Assembly (NCBI RefSeq): GCF_910594985.1
Contig: NZ_CAJVCE010000021.1
Coordinates: 62,001-126,000, forward strand
Direction of reading: 5' to 3'
From: Paenibacillus allorhizosphaerae
GTDB lineage: Bacteria; Bacillota; Bacilli; Paenibacillales; NBRC-103111
DNA length: 64,000 nt
The notes below the pieces were generated by a model, which saw only the letters and a program-made list of their open reading frames with translations, had not been told where the DNA came from and made no database searches. This document shows, piece after piece, positions 43,120 to 51,750 of the stretch. The position numbers and the translations under genes are program-made. Numbering within the stretch: position 1 is the stretch's first letter; each line of letters opens with the position of its first letter.

Positions 43120-43371
43120 ATGCGATATAAATATACAAGAACTTTAACATTGATCAGCATAGCGCTGTGCATCCTTCACTTTTTCGGTCATGAGTATGAT
43201 CCGATCTATTTGCTTTTTTACGCGCTCAGCGTGCCGGCCTGGTTTTATCCGATCTTTAAGTATACCCATATTAATCCGCTATTGCTTTATATGTTGACCA
43301 TCTTATCCTGGGCCGTCATCGGATACGTTATCGACCGGTTTGCCGTTACCCGCCGTTCCCGCAGCCGTTAG
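43120..43371 (+). CDS. small hypothetical membrane protein
   Basis: An 83-residue protein with three hydrophobic helices (about 8-25, 29-45 and 50-72) and a basic C-terminus (RRSRSR). AAAGGAGAACCTTT precedes the ATG. It follows the YjzC gene by 79 bases and is closed by a terminator, so the two probably share a transcript. No family recognised. Confidence 0.65.
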   Translation: MRYKYTRTLTLISIALCILHFFGHEYDPIYLLFYALSVPAWFYPIFKYTHINPLLLYMLTILSWAVIGYVIDRFAVTRRSRSR

Positions 43372-43393
43372 TAAATGTGGACTTTCAAAAACG

Positions 43394-43414
43394 GACCCTT
43401 TCGGGTCTTTTTTT
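43394..43414 (+). terminator. terminator of the YjzC/membrane protein pair
   Basis: GACCC (43394-43398) and GGGTC (43403-43407) with a TTTC loop and seven T residues. Confidence 0.85.
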
Positions 43415-43560
43415 CATACTAAATCATGAATGATATAACACTTTTCCAATATTTTAATTTCCTATATAATAGGATTGTCGAAATGCGGAAATAAATCGGA
43501 TTCGTGCGCATTCGAGGACAATAAAAAAACGACCGACAGGTCGTTTGGTTTGTTTATGTA

Positions 43561-43651
43561 TGGCGGAAAGAGTGGGATTCGAACCCACGCACGGCTTGCG
43601 CCGCCTAGCTGATTTCGAGTCAGCCCCCTTGGGCCTCTTGGGTACCTTTCC
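43561..43651 (-). tRNA. tRNA-Ser(CGA)
   Basis: On the minus strand a 91-base class II tRNA runs from GGAAAGG to encoded CCA. Acceptor stem GGAAAGG pairs with TCTTTCC (one G-T), the anticodon stem-loop is GCTGA-CTCGAAA-TCAGC giving anticodon CGA, a long variable arm (GCGGCGCAAGCCGT region) is typical of serine, and the T arm has GTGGG-TTCGAAT-CCCAC. It reads UCG. Discriminator base is G. Confidence 0.96.
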
Positions 43652-43750
43652 GCGTCCAAAAAAGGGGACAAGAGTTATAATACCACATCATTATTCTTTT
43701 TGGCAAGTCCTGATGACGAAATATTCATAACCGAATTCCGACGAGTCCGA

Positions 43751-43981
43751 CTACAATTCTTCGGATGATTGAGCCGCTTCAGTCGATGCCGAGCGCAGCA
43801 CCTTTTTCAACTTACTTTCGAATTTGGCCCGCGGTACCAAGACACTGTGCTTGCAACCGACGCATTTGATACGAATATCCATGCCGAGCCGAATGATTTC
43901 CATTTCATTAGTACCGCACGGATGAGGCTTTTTCATTTGGACGATGTCGCCCAATTGATATTGTTTCTTTTCCATCGTCAT
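43751..43981 (-). CDS. DUF951 family protein
   Basis: A 76-residue protein. YQLGDIVQMKKPHPCGTNEM, IIRLGMDIRIKCVGCKHSVL and VPRAKFESKLKKVL are the DUF951 pattern; the Cys pair plus His/Cys could bind zinc. The family is regularly located beside mscS and the soj-spo0J block. It overlaps the mscS stop by four bases (ATGA). Start may be at 43981 or two codons later. Confidence 0.9.
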   Translation of the reverse strand: MTMEKKQYQLGDIVQMKKPHPCGTNEMEIIRLGMDIRIKCVGCKHSVLVPRAKFESKLKKVLRSASTEAAQSSEEL

Positions 43982-44901
43982 TCCGCCCTTTCCGTTTTAT
44001 GATACGTAACCAATCTCGGGTATGGCATTTCCAGGCCGTGCTCGCGGAATGCTTTCTTAATTTCCGCATTGAGCTGTCTTGCAACCGCATGCTGTGTTAC
44101 AGGCTTGCACTCTACCGTAACACGCAATGTCACTTCCGAAGCACCAAGCATTTGTACTCCTAGCAATTCCGGTTCCTTCACCATATTCGTATCTTTCTCG
44201 TAATGTTTTTTTACCGTTTGCTCCAATATTCTCATCGCTTCGTCAATGTCCGACTCATGCGAAACCATGACATCCACAACGGCAAGCGAATTATGTATGG
44301 AATAATTTGTAACTTGCGTAATCGTGCCGTTCGGGATGATGTATTCTTCTCCCGTCCAGCTTTTGATCCTCGTCACCCGCAAGCCGATCTCTTCCACCGT
44401 TCCCCGGTAAGTCCCGATTTGAATGACGTCGCCGACCGCGAATTGATCTTCGAATATAATAAAAAAACCGGTAATAACATCCTTTACCAAGCTCTGGGCG
44501 CCGAACCCGACAGCCAGTCCGACGACGCCTGCCCCAGCAAGCACCGGTGCCAAGCTAACGCCGAACTGATTTAAAATCATTAAAATCATAATGAAATTAA
44601 CAACATACGTTACAATGTTCCCTACCAGCTTGGCTATGGTCTTCGTCCGTCTCGTATCAAACTTCAAAGGGCTTTTTTCCCGTTCAATCATCATGTGCTG
44701 TAAAGCTTTATTGGCGATTTTGGTAATAATGCGCGCCGCAATATAAATAATAATAATCTTGATGATTGCCAGCAATAGTCCCGTCCATATTTCCGGATCC
44801 GTTACATAGCTGACGGTCTTCGTTTTTACCTCATTCCAAATCCCGGACCATTCCCGGGTCGAGTTTCCCTCCGCCTGTAGCTTTTGCATGATTTGATCCA
44901 T
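43978..44901 (-). CDS. small-conductance mechanosensitive channel (MscS family)
   Basis: A 307-residue channel protein. Three membrane helices (about 30-53, 85-105, and the pore helix near residues 110-130 with APVLAGAGVVGLAVGFGAQSL), then the beta domain (FIIFEDQFAVGDVIQIGTYR; GTVEEIGLRVTRIKSWTGEE; YIIPNGTITQVTNYS) and a cytosolic vestibule. It releases solutes on hypo-osmotic shock. AGGTGGG supports ATG 44901; an upstream GTG at 44913 overlaps that site. It directly follows the Se/S-carrier-like gene. Confidence 0.95.
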   Translation of the reverse strand: MDQIMQKLQAEGNSTREWSGIWNEVKTKTVSYVTDPEIWTGLLLAIIKIIIIYIAARIITKIANKALQHMMIEREKSPLKFDTRRTKTIAKLVGNIVTYVVNFIMILMILNQFGVSLAPVLAGAGVVGLAVGFGAQSLVKDVITGFFIIFEDQFAVGDVIQIGTYRGTVEEIGLRVTRIKSWTGEEYIIPNGTITQVTNYSIHNSLAVVDVMVSHESDIDEAMRILEQTVKKHYEKDTNMVKEPELLGVQMLGASEVTLRVTVECKPVTQHAVARQLNAEIKKAFREHGLEMPYPRLVTYHKTERAE

Positions 44902-44914
44902 TTGGGGTCCCACC

Positions 44915-45157
44915 TCATAGCACTATCATAACATAATTATTTTCCACTTTGCTAAAAATGCCGCGAATCTCAACGTGCTCCTCTTTGACGATTTTTTTCA
45001 CTTCTTCGAGCGCTTCCTCCGGAAATTCAAGCGACAATGCACAGCCAGCCGTTATCTCTTTAGGCGTGGGACACATGTCGTTGTCGATATCGGCGTACTC
45101 CAACAGCATTTCGGCTCGCAACGCTTGCTGCGTTGAATCAAAGGCCATCAATAACAT
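44915..45157 (-). CDS. DUF3343 / putative Se/S carrier-like protein
   Basis: An 80-residue protein matching the family first called DUF3343 and later described as a putative Se/S carrier (PF11823). It has the family cysteine motif DMCPTPKEITAGCALSLEF, in which the two Cys residues could carry persulfide or selenide. Start ATG 45157 with GAGGGGTGGGAGCC upstream. It is 13 bases ahead of mscS. A cysteine desulfurase of the subgroup that accompanies this family elsewhere lies 1.2 kb away on the same strand. Confidence 0.8.
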   Translation of the reverse strand: MLLMAFDSTQQALRAEMLLEYADIDNDMCPTPKEITAGCALSLEFPEEALEEVKKIVKEEHVEIRGIFSKVENNYVMIVL

Positions 45158-45276
45158 GGCTCCCACCCCTCTTTATTTTCTTCTCAACGTATAAAATCTA
45201 GCTTTCAATCGTATACTAGTAACAATTATTTCCTGAATATTACAAGATCGCTGCGATCTTCATGGGAGGCATTGCT

Positions 45277-45891
45277 ATGAAACTACCTTTTACGAAAGAT
45301 GCTAGTAAAACGAAAGAGAATGAAATCATGAAAATCTCCCATTCCGAGTCCAATTGTATCGAACTGGTAACCGAACGATTGTGCTCTTCCTTGCAGCAAG
45401 TTCCTGCGCACCAGCCGATTGTCGTCGTTTGCGTAGGTACGGATCGCTCCACTGGCGACGCCCTTGGTCCTCTTGTCGGCACGCATCTCAAAAAACAAAA
45501 CATCGACGGGCTTCATCTTTACGGCACATTGGAACATCCGGTTCATGCCATGAATTTGAACGATACGCTGACTACAATTCATCAGCACTTCAACAATCCT
45601 TACATTATTGCAGTCGATGCTTGCCTTGGCCAATTGACGAGCGTGGGCTTTATTCAGATCGGCCAAGGTCCGGTTAAGCCTGGCGCCGGCGTCAATAAAG
45701 ATCTTCCCCCTGTCGGAGACATGCATGTTACAGGAATTGTAAATGTTGGTGGGTTCATGGAATATTTTGTGTTGCAAAATACACGTCTCAGCTTGGTGAT
45801 GACGATGGCTGAAACAATCGCAAAATCGTTTTACTCCGCATTAACGAACAGGCATCGCTGGGATGCTAGCTCTTTAGCACGCATCGAGTGA
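45277..45891 (+). CDS. yyaC: sporulation-associated protein YyaC (GPR-like fold)
   Basis: A 204-residue protein of the YyaC family, related in fold to the germination protease GPR. VVVCVGTDRSTGDALGPLVG, GTLEHPVHAMNL, IAVDACLGQLTSVGFIQIGQ and PVKPGAGVNKDLPPVGDMHV are characteristic, with acidic residues placed as in the protease. It is expressed in sporulation in B. subtilis; its substrate is not established. GGGAGG seven bases before ATG 45277 decides the start over ATG 45262. Its 3' end overlaps the convergent DUF4446 gene by 26 bases. Confidence 0.92.
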   Translation: MKLPFTKDASKTKENEIMKISHSESNCIELVTERLCSSLQQVPAHQPIVVVCVGTDRSTGDALGPLVGTHLKKQNIDGLHLYGTLEHPVHAMNLNDTLTTIHQHFNNPYIIAVDACLGQLTSVGFIQIGQGPVKPGAGVNKDLPPVGDMHVTGIVNVGGFMEYFVLQNTRLSLVMTMAETIAKSFYSALTNRHRWDASSLARIE

Positions 45892-46360
45892 TCGCTTCTT
45901 TTTCTTCCGGAGACAATGCGTACGGGGATAGACCTTGTTCCACCGGCTTTGCATAGACGTATGTTTGTTCGCGATTATGTATTCCTGACAAGATTACTCC
46001 GCTCTGAGAATCGTCCAGAATAGCGATGGAAAAGCTCAAATCGCTTCCGCTTTCCGCAAATGCATTATAACGTAAAATCTGTATATTGGACTTCATCCCT
46101 CTCATACGCTCCTGCATCTGCTGAAGCGTATGTTCGATTTTCGCCATTTGGTCTTCTTGTGTGTTTCCTTTTTCTTGCATTCGAATCAATATTTGTTCAA
46201 TGTCCGCATCTCGATCACCGTTCAACATCATTTTGTAGCTTTTCCTTAGTTTGTTTAACTTTACCCATAAAGTAATAAGCAAAATTAAAAAAATCAAAAA
46301 GATGATGCCAACGCCAAGCAACAGCACTTCAGTGGGTATTTGTGTTATCGTTTCCCCCAT
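45866..46360 (-). CDS. DUF4446 family membrane protein
   Basis: A 164-residue protein: N-terminal membrane helix (VLLLGVGIIFLIFLILLITL), coiled-coil segment (about 60-95), then the DUF4446 core IQILRYNAFAESGSDLSFSI and AILDDSQSGVILSGIHNREQ, ending with EEKEAITRCV. The family is conserved next to spo0J/yyaC in Firmicutes. Its function is unknown. Stops overlap yyaC tail to tail. Confidence 0.9.
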   Translation of the reverse strand: MGETITQIPTEVLLLGVGIIFLIFLILLITLWVKLNKLRKSYKMMLNGDRDADIEQILIRMQEKGNTQEDQMAKIEHTLQQMQERMRGMKSNIQILRYNAFAESGSDLSFSIAILDDSQSGVILSGIHNREQTYVYAKPVEQGLSPYALSPEEKEAITRCVLKS

Positions 46361-46391
46361 TTATACTTATCCCCCTACCGCTTTACAGCCT

Positions 46392-47546
46392 CTATGCCAT
46401 ATGATTGGCAATTTCTTTTACTGCATGAATTAACTGATCAATATCAGAGTCCGTATTGAAATAGCCAATGCTTGCTCGAACGGCCCCTCTCTCCATCGTC
46501 CCCGCCATTTCATGCGCTAAAGGCGAACAATGATAACCGGCTCTCACTGCGATGTGAAACGTTTGATCAAGTATGAACGCGACTTCCGACGAGTCGGCTT
46601 CTGCAATGGTAAACGATACGATTCCCGTTTTATTTTGTCCCAATTCCGGGCCCAATATGGAAACTCCATGAATTGCCATTAACCCCTCCATCAATCTTTG
46701 CGTTCCGTTCCATTCTTTATGATGAATTGCTTCCGTTCCTTCTTGCAATACGAATTTGACCCCTTCATTTAAGCCTGCAATTCCTACCGTATTTTGCGTT
46801 CCGGCTTCGTATCTGTCGGGACGCACCGTCGGTTGGTCAATCGCCTCGGACTGGCTTCCGGTTCCTCCATGGAGCAGTGGCTCCAGCTCCAAGTCGGGAT
46901 GTATATATAACCCCCCGGTACCTTGTGGGCCAAGCAATCCTTTATGTCCCGGAAAAGCAAGCATATCGATACCCATAAGTCCTACATCAATCGGTATCGT
47001 TCCAGCCGTTTGCGCAGCATCGACAAGCAGCCGTACTCCTTTGTCCTTGCATAATTGTCCGATTTCTGCAATCGGCAATATGCTGCCAAGCAGGTTCGAT
47101 CCATGGGTACATATAACCAATCGTGTGTTATCCCTAAACTCTTTTGCTATGTCGTCAACGGAAAGTTCACCTTTCTCGTCTGTTTTTACATATGACACTT
47201 TCAATCCTTTTGTTTTTTTCAAATACTCCAACGGGCGCCGGACCGAATTATGCTCAATTGCAGTGCAGATCACATGATCCCCTTCTTGAATATAACCTTT
47301 TATCGCTATATTTAGTGACATCGTCGTATTCAATGTATATGATATATCGTTTGGGTTTTTAATCCTGAATAATTTAGCCAAATTTTTCCTGCCATCGAAC
47401 AAAACTCTGCTCGCTTTTACCGCCATTTCATGACTGCCTCTACCCGGATTTGCAGCATACTGTTCCATACACTGCATCATCGCCTCCATCACTTTCGGTG
47501 GTTTCGGCCACGATGAAGCGGCATGATCCATATAGACGATCGACAT
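46392..47546 (-). CDS. cysteine desulfurase family protein (class V aminotransferase, EF2568-like)
   Basis: A 384-residue PLP enzyme. VYMDHAASSWPKPPKVMEAM at the start, PLP-contacting THGSNLLGSILPI, the Lys in FPGHKGLLGPQGTGGLYI, and the catalytic-loop Cys in VRAGYHCSPLAHEMAGT match the subgroup of NifS-like proteins (TIGR01977/EF2568 type) associated with Se/S-carrier proteins. It may supply persulfide sulfur (or selenium) to a specific acceptor rather than general Fe-S assembly. It lies between spo0J and the DUF4446 gene, 31 bases upstream of the latter's start, so they may be cotranscribed. Confidence 0.88.
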   Translation of the reverse strand: MSIVYMDHAASSWPKPPKVMEAMMQCMEQYAANPGRGSHEMAVKASRVLFDGRKNLAKLFRIKNPNDISYTLNTTMSLNIAIKGYIQEGDHVICTAIEHNSVRRPLEYLKKTKGLKVSYVKTDEKGELSVDDIAKEFRDNTRLVICTHGSNLLGSILPIAEIGQLCKDKGVRLLVDAAQTAGTIPIDVGLMGIDMLAFPGHKGLLGPQGTGGLYIHPDLELEPLLHGGTGSQSEAIDQPTVRPDRYEAGTQNTVGIAGLNEGVKFVLQEGTEAIHHKEWNGTQRLMEGLMAIHGVSILGPELGQNKTGIVSFTIAEADSSEVAFILDQTFHIAVRAGYHCSPLAHEMAGTMERGAVRASIGYFNTDSDIDQLIHAVKEIANHMA

Positions 47547-47649
47547 GGTTCAATCCCCCGTTCCAGCAAATTATGTATTGACATAAAGATAGCATACCTA
47601 GTTTGCCTGCTCTCTGCAAGCAGTATCCCAGGTATGCTATCGTCAGTCA

Positions 47650-48504
47650 TTAGGATGTTTTCCCTTGTAGAAGTTCGAGCAATCGGTCCAAATCATCTTT
47701 TGAATAGTATAACAGCTCGATTTTACCTTTATTGTTGCTATGTCTTATTTTAACCGTCGTTCGGTACATTTCTCTCAAACTTTCTTCCAATTCGTTAATG
47801 TACGGATCTTTACGTTTTGGCTTCAATTTTGCTTTTTTGGAATCGTTCTTTTCTTCCAGCTTCTTTACTTCCTCTTCCAGTTCTCGAACGCTCCATTGTT
47901 CTTTGATCGCCGTATCCGCCAACGCTTTAATCAGCTTTTTATCCCGCAAACCGACTATCGCTTTCGCGTGTCCCATCGACAATGTTCCACGTGAAACATA
48001 TTCTTTCACTTCTTCAGGCAGTTGAAGCAGTCGCAAAAAGTTTGCGATATGCGATCGGCTTTTCCCAACCTTCACAGCCAGAACTTCTTGAGTTATTGAA
48101 AATTGATCAATAAGCGCCTGATAAGCGACTGCGATTTCCATCGCGTTCAAATCTTCACGCTGGACATTTTCAATTAAAGCAATTTCCATTACTTGTTGAT
48201 CGGTCAGTTTTTTTACTACAGAAGGAATCGTTGCTTGTCCACATACTTGAGACGCACGAAAACGCCTCTCCCCAGCAATGATCTCATAACCCTTCAACAC
48301 ACTTCTAACTATGATAGGTTGAATAACCCCGTGTTCTTTAATCGATGAGGCCAACTCTTGGATCGATTCTTCATTAAAATTGCGTCTTGGCTGATATGGG
48401 TTCGGTCGAAGCTGCGCTAATGGAATTTCTACGACTTTATCATCATCATTGATACTGAGAGCCGGCAGCAGCGCATCCAATCCTTTTCCTAACCGTTTAC
48501 TCAA
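47650..48504 (-). CDS. spo0J: chromosome partitioning protein Spo0J (ParB)
   Basis: A 284-residue ParB CTPase that loads condensin at the origin and regulates Soj. N-terminal CTP-binding motifs PYQPRRNFNEESIQELASSI and EIIAGERRFRAS, the NVQREDLNAMEIAVAYQALI segment, the HTH around SITQEVLAVKVGKSRSHIAN and the basic C-terminal dimerisation domain are present. It overlaps soj by four bases. A perfect parS site lies inside its own coding sequence, as in B. subtilis. Confidence 0.97.
   Translation of the reverse strand: MSKRLGKGLDALLPALSINDDDKVVEIPLAQLRPNPYQPRRNFNEESIQELASSIKEHGVIQPIIVRSVLKGYEIIAGERRFRASQVCGQATIPSVVKKLTDQQVMEIALIENVQREDLNAMEIAVAYQALIDQFSITQEVLAVKVGKSRSHIANFLRLLQLPEEVKEYVSRGTLSMGHAKAIVGLRDKKLIKALADTAIKEQWSVRELEEEVKKLEEKNDSKKAKLKPKRKDPYINELEESLREMYRTTVKIRHSNNKGKIELLYYSKDDLDRLLELLQGKTS
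47983..47998. promoter_or_regulatory. parS centromere site (inside spo0J)
   Basis: TGTTCCACGTGAAACA is an exact match to the Bacillus parS consensus and perfectly palindromic in its core; Spo0J nucleates here. Confidence 0.95.
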
Positions 48505-49259
48505 AGCGCAATCACTTCCTTTGCAAGCTCCATATACACTTCTGCCCCTTTGGATCTCGGATCGTAAGTGATAATCGACTGTCCATGGCTTGGAGCTTCG
48601 CTGAGTCTAACATTTCGTGGAATAATGGTTTGATATACTTTTTGCTGGAAATATTTTTTTACTTCCTCGATGACTTGCATTCCAAGATTCGTCCGTGCGT
48701 CAAACATCGTCAATAACACGCCCTCAATTTGCAGCGTTGTATTCAAATGCTTTTGCACCAGTCGAACCGTGTTCAATAATTGGCTCAAGCCTTCCAATGC
48801 GTAATACTCACATTGAATTGGTATAATGACCGAATCGGCCGCTGTCAACGAATTTACAGTAAGAATACCAAGCGAAGGCGGACAATCAATCAAAATATAA
48901 TCGTACATATGCTTAACCAGCTGCAGCGATTTTTTTAACCGCACTTCTCTCGAGATCGTCGGCACGAGCTCAATTTCTGCACCAGCCAATTGAATGGTTG
49001 CTGGAATAATTTTCAAATTCGGAATGTTCGTATCGACTGTAGCATCTTTAGGATGCACATCATTAATAAGCACATCATAAATACAATAAGTGACGTCAGC
49101 TTTGCTAACGCCAATACCACTTGTCGTATTCCCTTGGGGATCAATATCTACGAGCAATACTTTCTTGCCTAGCGATGCAAGTGATGCACCCAAATTTACG
49201 GACGTCGTTGTTTTTCCCACTCCACCTTTTTGGTTGGTAATGGCGATTATCTTGGACAA
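48501..49259 (-). CDS. soj: chromosome partitioning ATPase Soj (ParA)
   Basis: A 252-residue ParA ATPase. The deviant Walker A KGGVGKTTTSVNLGASLA, Walker A' in VLLVDIDPQGNTTSG and Walker B YILIDCPPSLGILTVNS are present. Soj regulates DnaA directly in B. subtilis and moves origins with Spo0J. I place the start at TTG 49259 because GAGGTGA lies seven bases upstream and the protein then begins at the conserved SKIIAITNQKGG; the frame beyond it is not conserved-looking. Confidence 0.96.
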   Translation of the reverse strand: MSKIIAITNQKGGVGKTTTSVNLGASLASLGKKVLLVDIDPQGNTTSGIGVSKADVTYCIYDVLINDVHPKDATVDTNIPNLKIIPATIQLAGAEIELVPTISREVRLKKSLQLVKHMYDYILIDCPPSLGILTVNSLTAADSVIIPIQCEYYALEGLSQLLNTVRLVQKHLNTTLQIEGVLLTMFDARTNLGMQVIEEVKKYFQQKVYQTIIPRNVRLSEAPSHGQSIITYDPRSKGAEVYMELAKEVIAL

Positions 49260-49283
49260 AATCGTTTCACCTCTAATACACAA

Positions 49284-49750
49284 TTAAATGTGTATGAATC
49301 TATTCATACTTCAATGATAGTAAACTTTATTAAAAGCAACGCATTCGAAGCAGCCTCTATTGCTCAACGCTTCTTATTAAAAGGCATTCTCTTCGCTACT
49401 CAAAATTCATCAAGTCATATTATTCAGGGAAAATACAAAACTATCATTCTATGAACGAAAATACATAGTAAAATAAACACAATCAGTTCACAACAAATAC
49501 AGTTAGTGATTGTAAAAGCTACTCAATACACAAAAACAATAGAGCCTCACAATCTTTCACACTGTAAAGTGTACAATCGTCTTAGGAATGTACAACTGCT
49601 TTATTGTAAAAAACACAAATAATGACTTCGCTTGATCGTAATACATCGAAAAGACACAAGCTGCAAACATGTTCATAATCACAATTATTTTAAACTGCAG
49701 CACTAAGAGACACAACTAATCGCAATTATATACATATCTCTTATCAACAA
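49284..49750. other. AT-rich non-coding interval between soj and noc
   Basis: About 470 bases of low GC without a credible gene. It is rich in TTGTA/ACAAT words and contains a small stem ACACT-GTAA-AGTGT near 49559-49572. It must hold the soj promoter. No parS or DnaA box of good quality was found. Confidence 0.5.
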
Positions 49751-49751
49751 A

Positions 49752-49781
49752 ACAAGAAAAGAAAAGCCTCATTACGAGGCT
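49752..49781 (-). terminator. terminator of noc
   Basis: AGCCTC (49765-49770) and GAGGCT (49776-49781) stem; minus-strand TTTCTTTTCTTGT follows. Confidence 0.8.
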
Positions 49782-49828
49782 ATCGTTCTTCAACTACGAT
49801 TTTATGAAATTGAATGCCTTTTACTATT

Positions 49829-50647
49829 TTACCTCTTTGGTATACGAATTACAATCTCATAATGATCATCATGATCTTGTTCGCTCGTATTAATCGGCAG
49901 CCCTGACGAGGCGACCATATCTACCGATTGTCTGATCGTATTCAGGGCTAGCCTTACGTCTTTCGAAAATGACACCCGTTTAGCTTTTCCCTTCGTTTTG
50001 GCCGACTCTTTCAGCAATGCGATCCGCGCTTCTGTCTGCTTAACGTTTAATTCTTTTGTAATAATCTCTTCCAACACTTTAAGTTGTAGATCCTCATGAT
50101 CAAGTGCCAGTAATGCTCTGGCATGACGTTCTGTAATCTTCCGCTCAATCAATGCCATCTTCACCGGCTCGGACAAATGAAGCAATCTAATTTTATTTGC
50201 GATCGTCGATTGACTTTTACCTAATCTTTGTGCAAGGCTTTCTTGCGTAAGGCTGTGCAGATCGATCAGTTGCTGGTAAGCAATCGCTTCTTCAATAGCC
50301 GTCAAACCTTCACGCTGCAAATTTTCAATCAAAGCGATGGACGCTGCTTGCGAATCATTGAATTCTTTCACGATAGCAGGAATCGTATCATGCCCGAGCT
50401 TCCTGACTGCCCGCCAACGCCGTTCCCCTGCAATGATCTCAAACCGGTTATTGCGAACGCGCACAACGATAGGTTGAATAACACCATGTGTCTTAATGGT
50501 TTGCGATAGTTCCTCAATCCGTTCATCGTCAAAAATCGTTCTAGGTTGATACGGACTCGGTACGATGTCATTGACCGGAACGTTCTTCACTTCGTCTGGC
50601 GAAGCCTTATCGTTAAAACCGAACAATTTCGAAAGTTGTTCCTTCAT
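49829..50647 (-). CDS. noc: nucleoid occlusion protein Noc
   Basis: A 272-residue ParB paralog that binds its own sites (NBS) and blocks division over the nucleoid. It has an N-terminal amphipathic membrane-binding segment MKEQLSKLFGFNDK, which Spo0J lacks, followed by PYQPRTIFDDERIEELSQTI, EIIAGERRWRAVRKL, NLQREGLTAIEEAIAYQQLI and the HTH TQESLAQRLGKSQSTIANKI. The start at ATG 50647 (GGGTGG upstream) fits the known Noc N-terminus. No NBS consensus (ATTTCCCGGGAAAT) was seen in the window. Confidence 0.95.
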   Translation of the reverse strand: MKEQLSKLFGFNDKASPDEVKNVPVNDIVPSPYQPRTIFDDERIEELSQTIKTHGVIQPIVVRVRNNRFEIIAGERRWRAVRKLGHDTIPAIVKEFNDSQAASIALIENLQREGLTAIEEAIAYQQLIDLHSLTQESLAQRLGKSQSTIANKIRLLHLSEPVKMALIERKITERHARALLALDHEDLQLKVLEEIITKELNVKQTEARIALLKESAKTKGKAKRVSFSKDVRLALNTIRQSVDMVASSGLPINTSEQDHDDHYEIVIRIPKR

Positions 50648-50999
50648 TACGATAACCACCCGATCTCTTCACCGATAAATAATGTCTCTCTATATAAAGA
50701 ATTCTCCAAAAATATCTAAATTCCTGCTATCATAAGCGACAACTTTATTGTAGGATTCTACAATTTAATGAACAATTATTCCTATCACTATCTTTTTTCA
50801 ATAGCATGTATTAGATGGCATTGTTTACATTTTTAAAACTTGCTTTCAAAAAGTACTTTTTATCGAAAGCGCACGCGTAAGACTATTCAAACATATGAAT
50901 GCTATTTTTCGTTCGTCCGCCAGCTTATTTCAGTGCCGAAACAAATACCGTGTTACCACCGATTCATAGGTCTTCACTATAACATCCAATTTAGTAAAA

Positions 51000-51015
51000 T
51001 GTTCCACGTGAAACA
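51000..51015. promoter_or_regulatory. parS centromere site (between noc and rsmG)
   Basis: A second exact TGTTCCACGTGAAACA, four bases after the rsmG stop on the minus strand. With the site in spo0J it places two parS sites 3 kb apart. Confidence 0.95.
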
Positions 51016-51018
51016 TCA

Positions 51019-51750
51019 TCACAAACGTAGCAATGGAACTTTTAACGGAGTACCTGCTTTTCGCGGGTACTTGCGCGGCGTCGGTCCCGTTTTCTTAATA
51101 ACAACGATGTGACGCGTAGACTCTTCTACCGGAAGCTCAAATCGATGAGTATCCAGCAGTTTGCCGTTCAGCTCTTTCAAACTGTAAGCAGCTTCCTCAA
51201 TTTCCGTTTGCACGTCCTGCCCTTTCATCGCTACAAACGTTCCACCGTTTTTGGTAAAAGGCAAACAAAACTCATTCAGTACGGCAAGCCTGGCAACCGC
51301 TCTGGCGGTAACCAAATCATATCGGTCCCTATGCTCCGGTAAGCGGGCCACATCTTCCGCCCTTCCGTGGACACAATTAACATATCCAATAGATAACTTG
51401 TCACACAAATGTTTCAAAAACTGGATGCGCTTATTCAAAGAATCGACAATGGTCAATTCAAGATGTGGGAATGCAATTTTCAAAGGAATGCTTGGAAAGC
51501 CCGCACCTGAGCCAATATCGGCAATCGACTGAATTTGAGCAATAGGTACAAAAAAAGAAAGGGAAAGGGAGTCATAAAAATGCTTAATGTAGACTTGCTC
51601 CCTTTCCGTAATGCCTGTTAAATTCATTCGCTCATTCCAATCGACTAACTCTTTGAAATAAGTTTCGAACTGCCCGAGCTGTTGCGTCGATAGGGAAACG
51701 CCTTTACTATTTAATAGTTGTGTAAAATGCTGTTGAACCTTATCCATCAT
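51019..51750 (-). CDS. rsmG: 16S rRNA (guanine527-N7)-methyltransferase RsmG
   Basis: A 243-residue SAM-dependent methyltransferase (GidB). WNERMNLTGITEREQVYIKH, the SAM motif IADIGSGAGFPSIPLKIAFP, TIVDSLNKRIQFLKHLC and VTARAVARLAVLNEFCLPF are diagnostic. It overlaps mnmG by four bases (ATGA). Loss of this enzyme gives low-level streptomycin resistance in many bacteria; the copy here looks intact. Confidence 0.97.
   Translation of the reverse strand: MMDKVQQHFTQLLNSKGVSLSTQQLGQFETYFKELVDWNERMNLTGITEREQVYIKHFYDSLSLSFFVPIAQIQSIADIGSGAGFPSIPLKIAFPHLELTIVDSLNKRIQFLKHLCDKLSIGYVNCVHGRAEDVARLPEHRDRYDLVTARAVARLAVLNEFCLPFTKNGGTFVAMKGQDVQTEIEEAAYSLKELNGKLLDTHRFELPVEESTRHIVVIKKTGPTPRKYPRKAGTPLKVPLLRL

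Noticed and set aside
49230..49454. 74-codon plus-strand frame between soj and noc
   Set aside because: Starts inside soj antisense, lacks a site and is in an AT-rich interval with no protein-like pattern.
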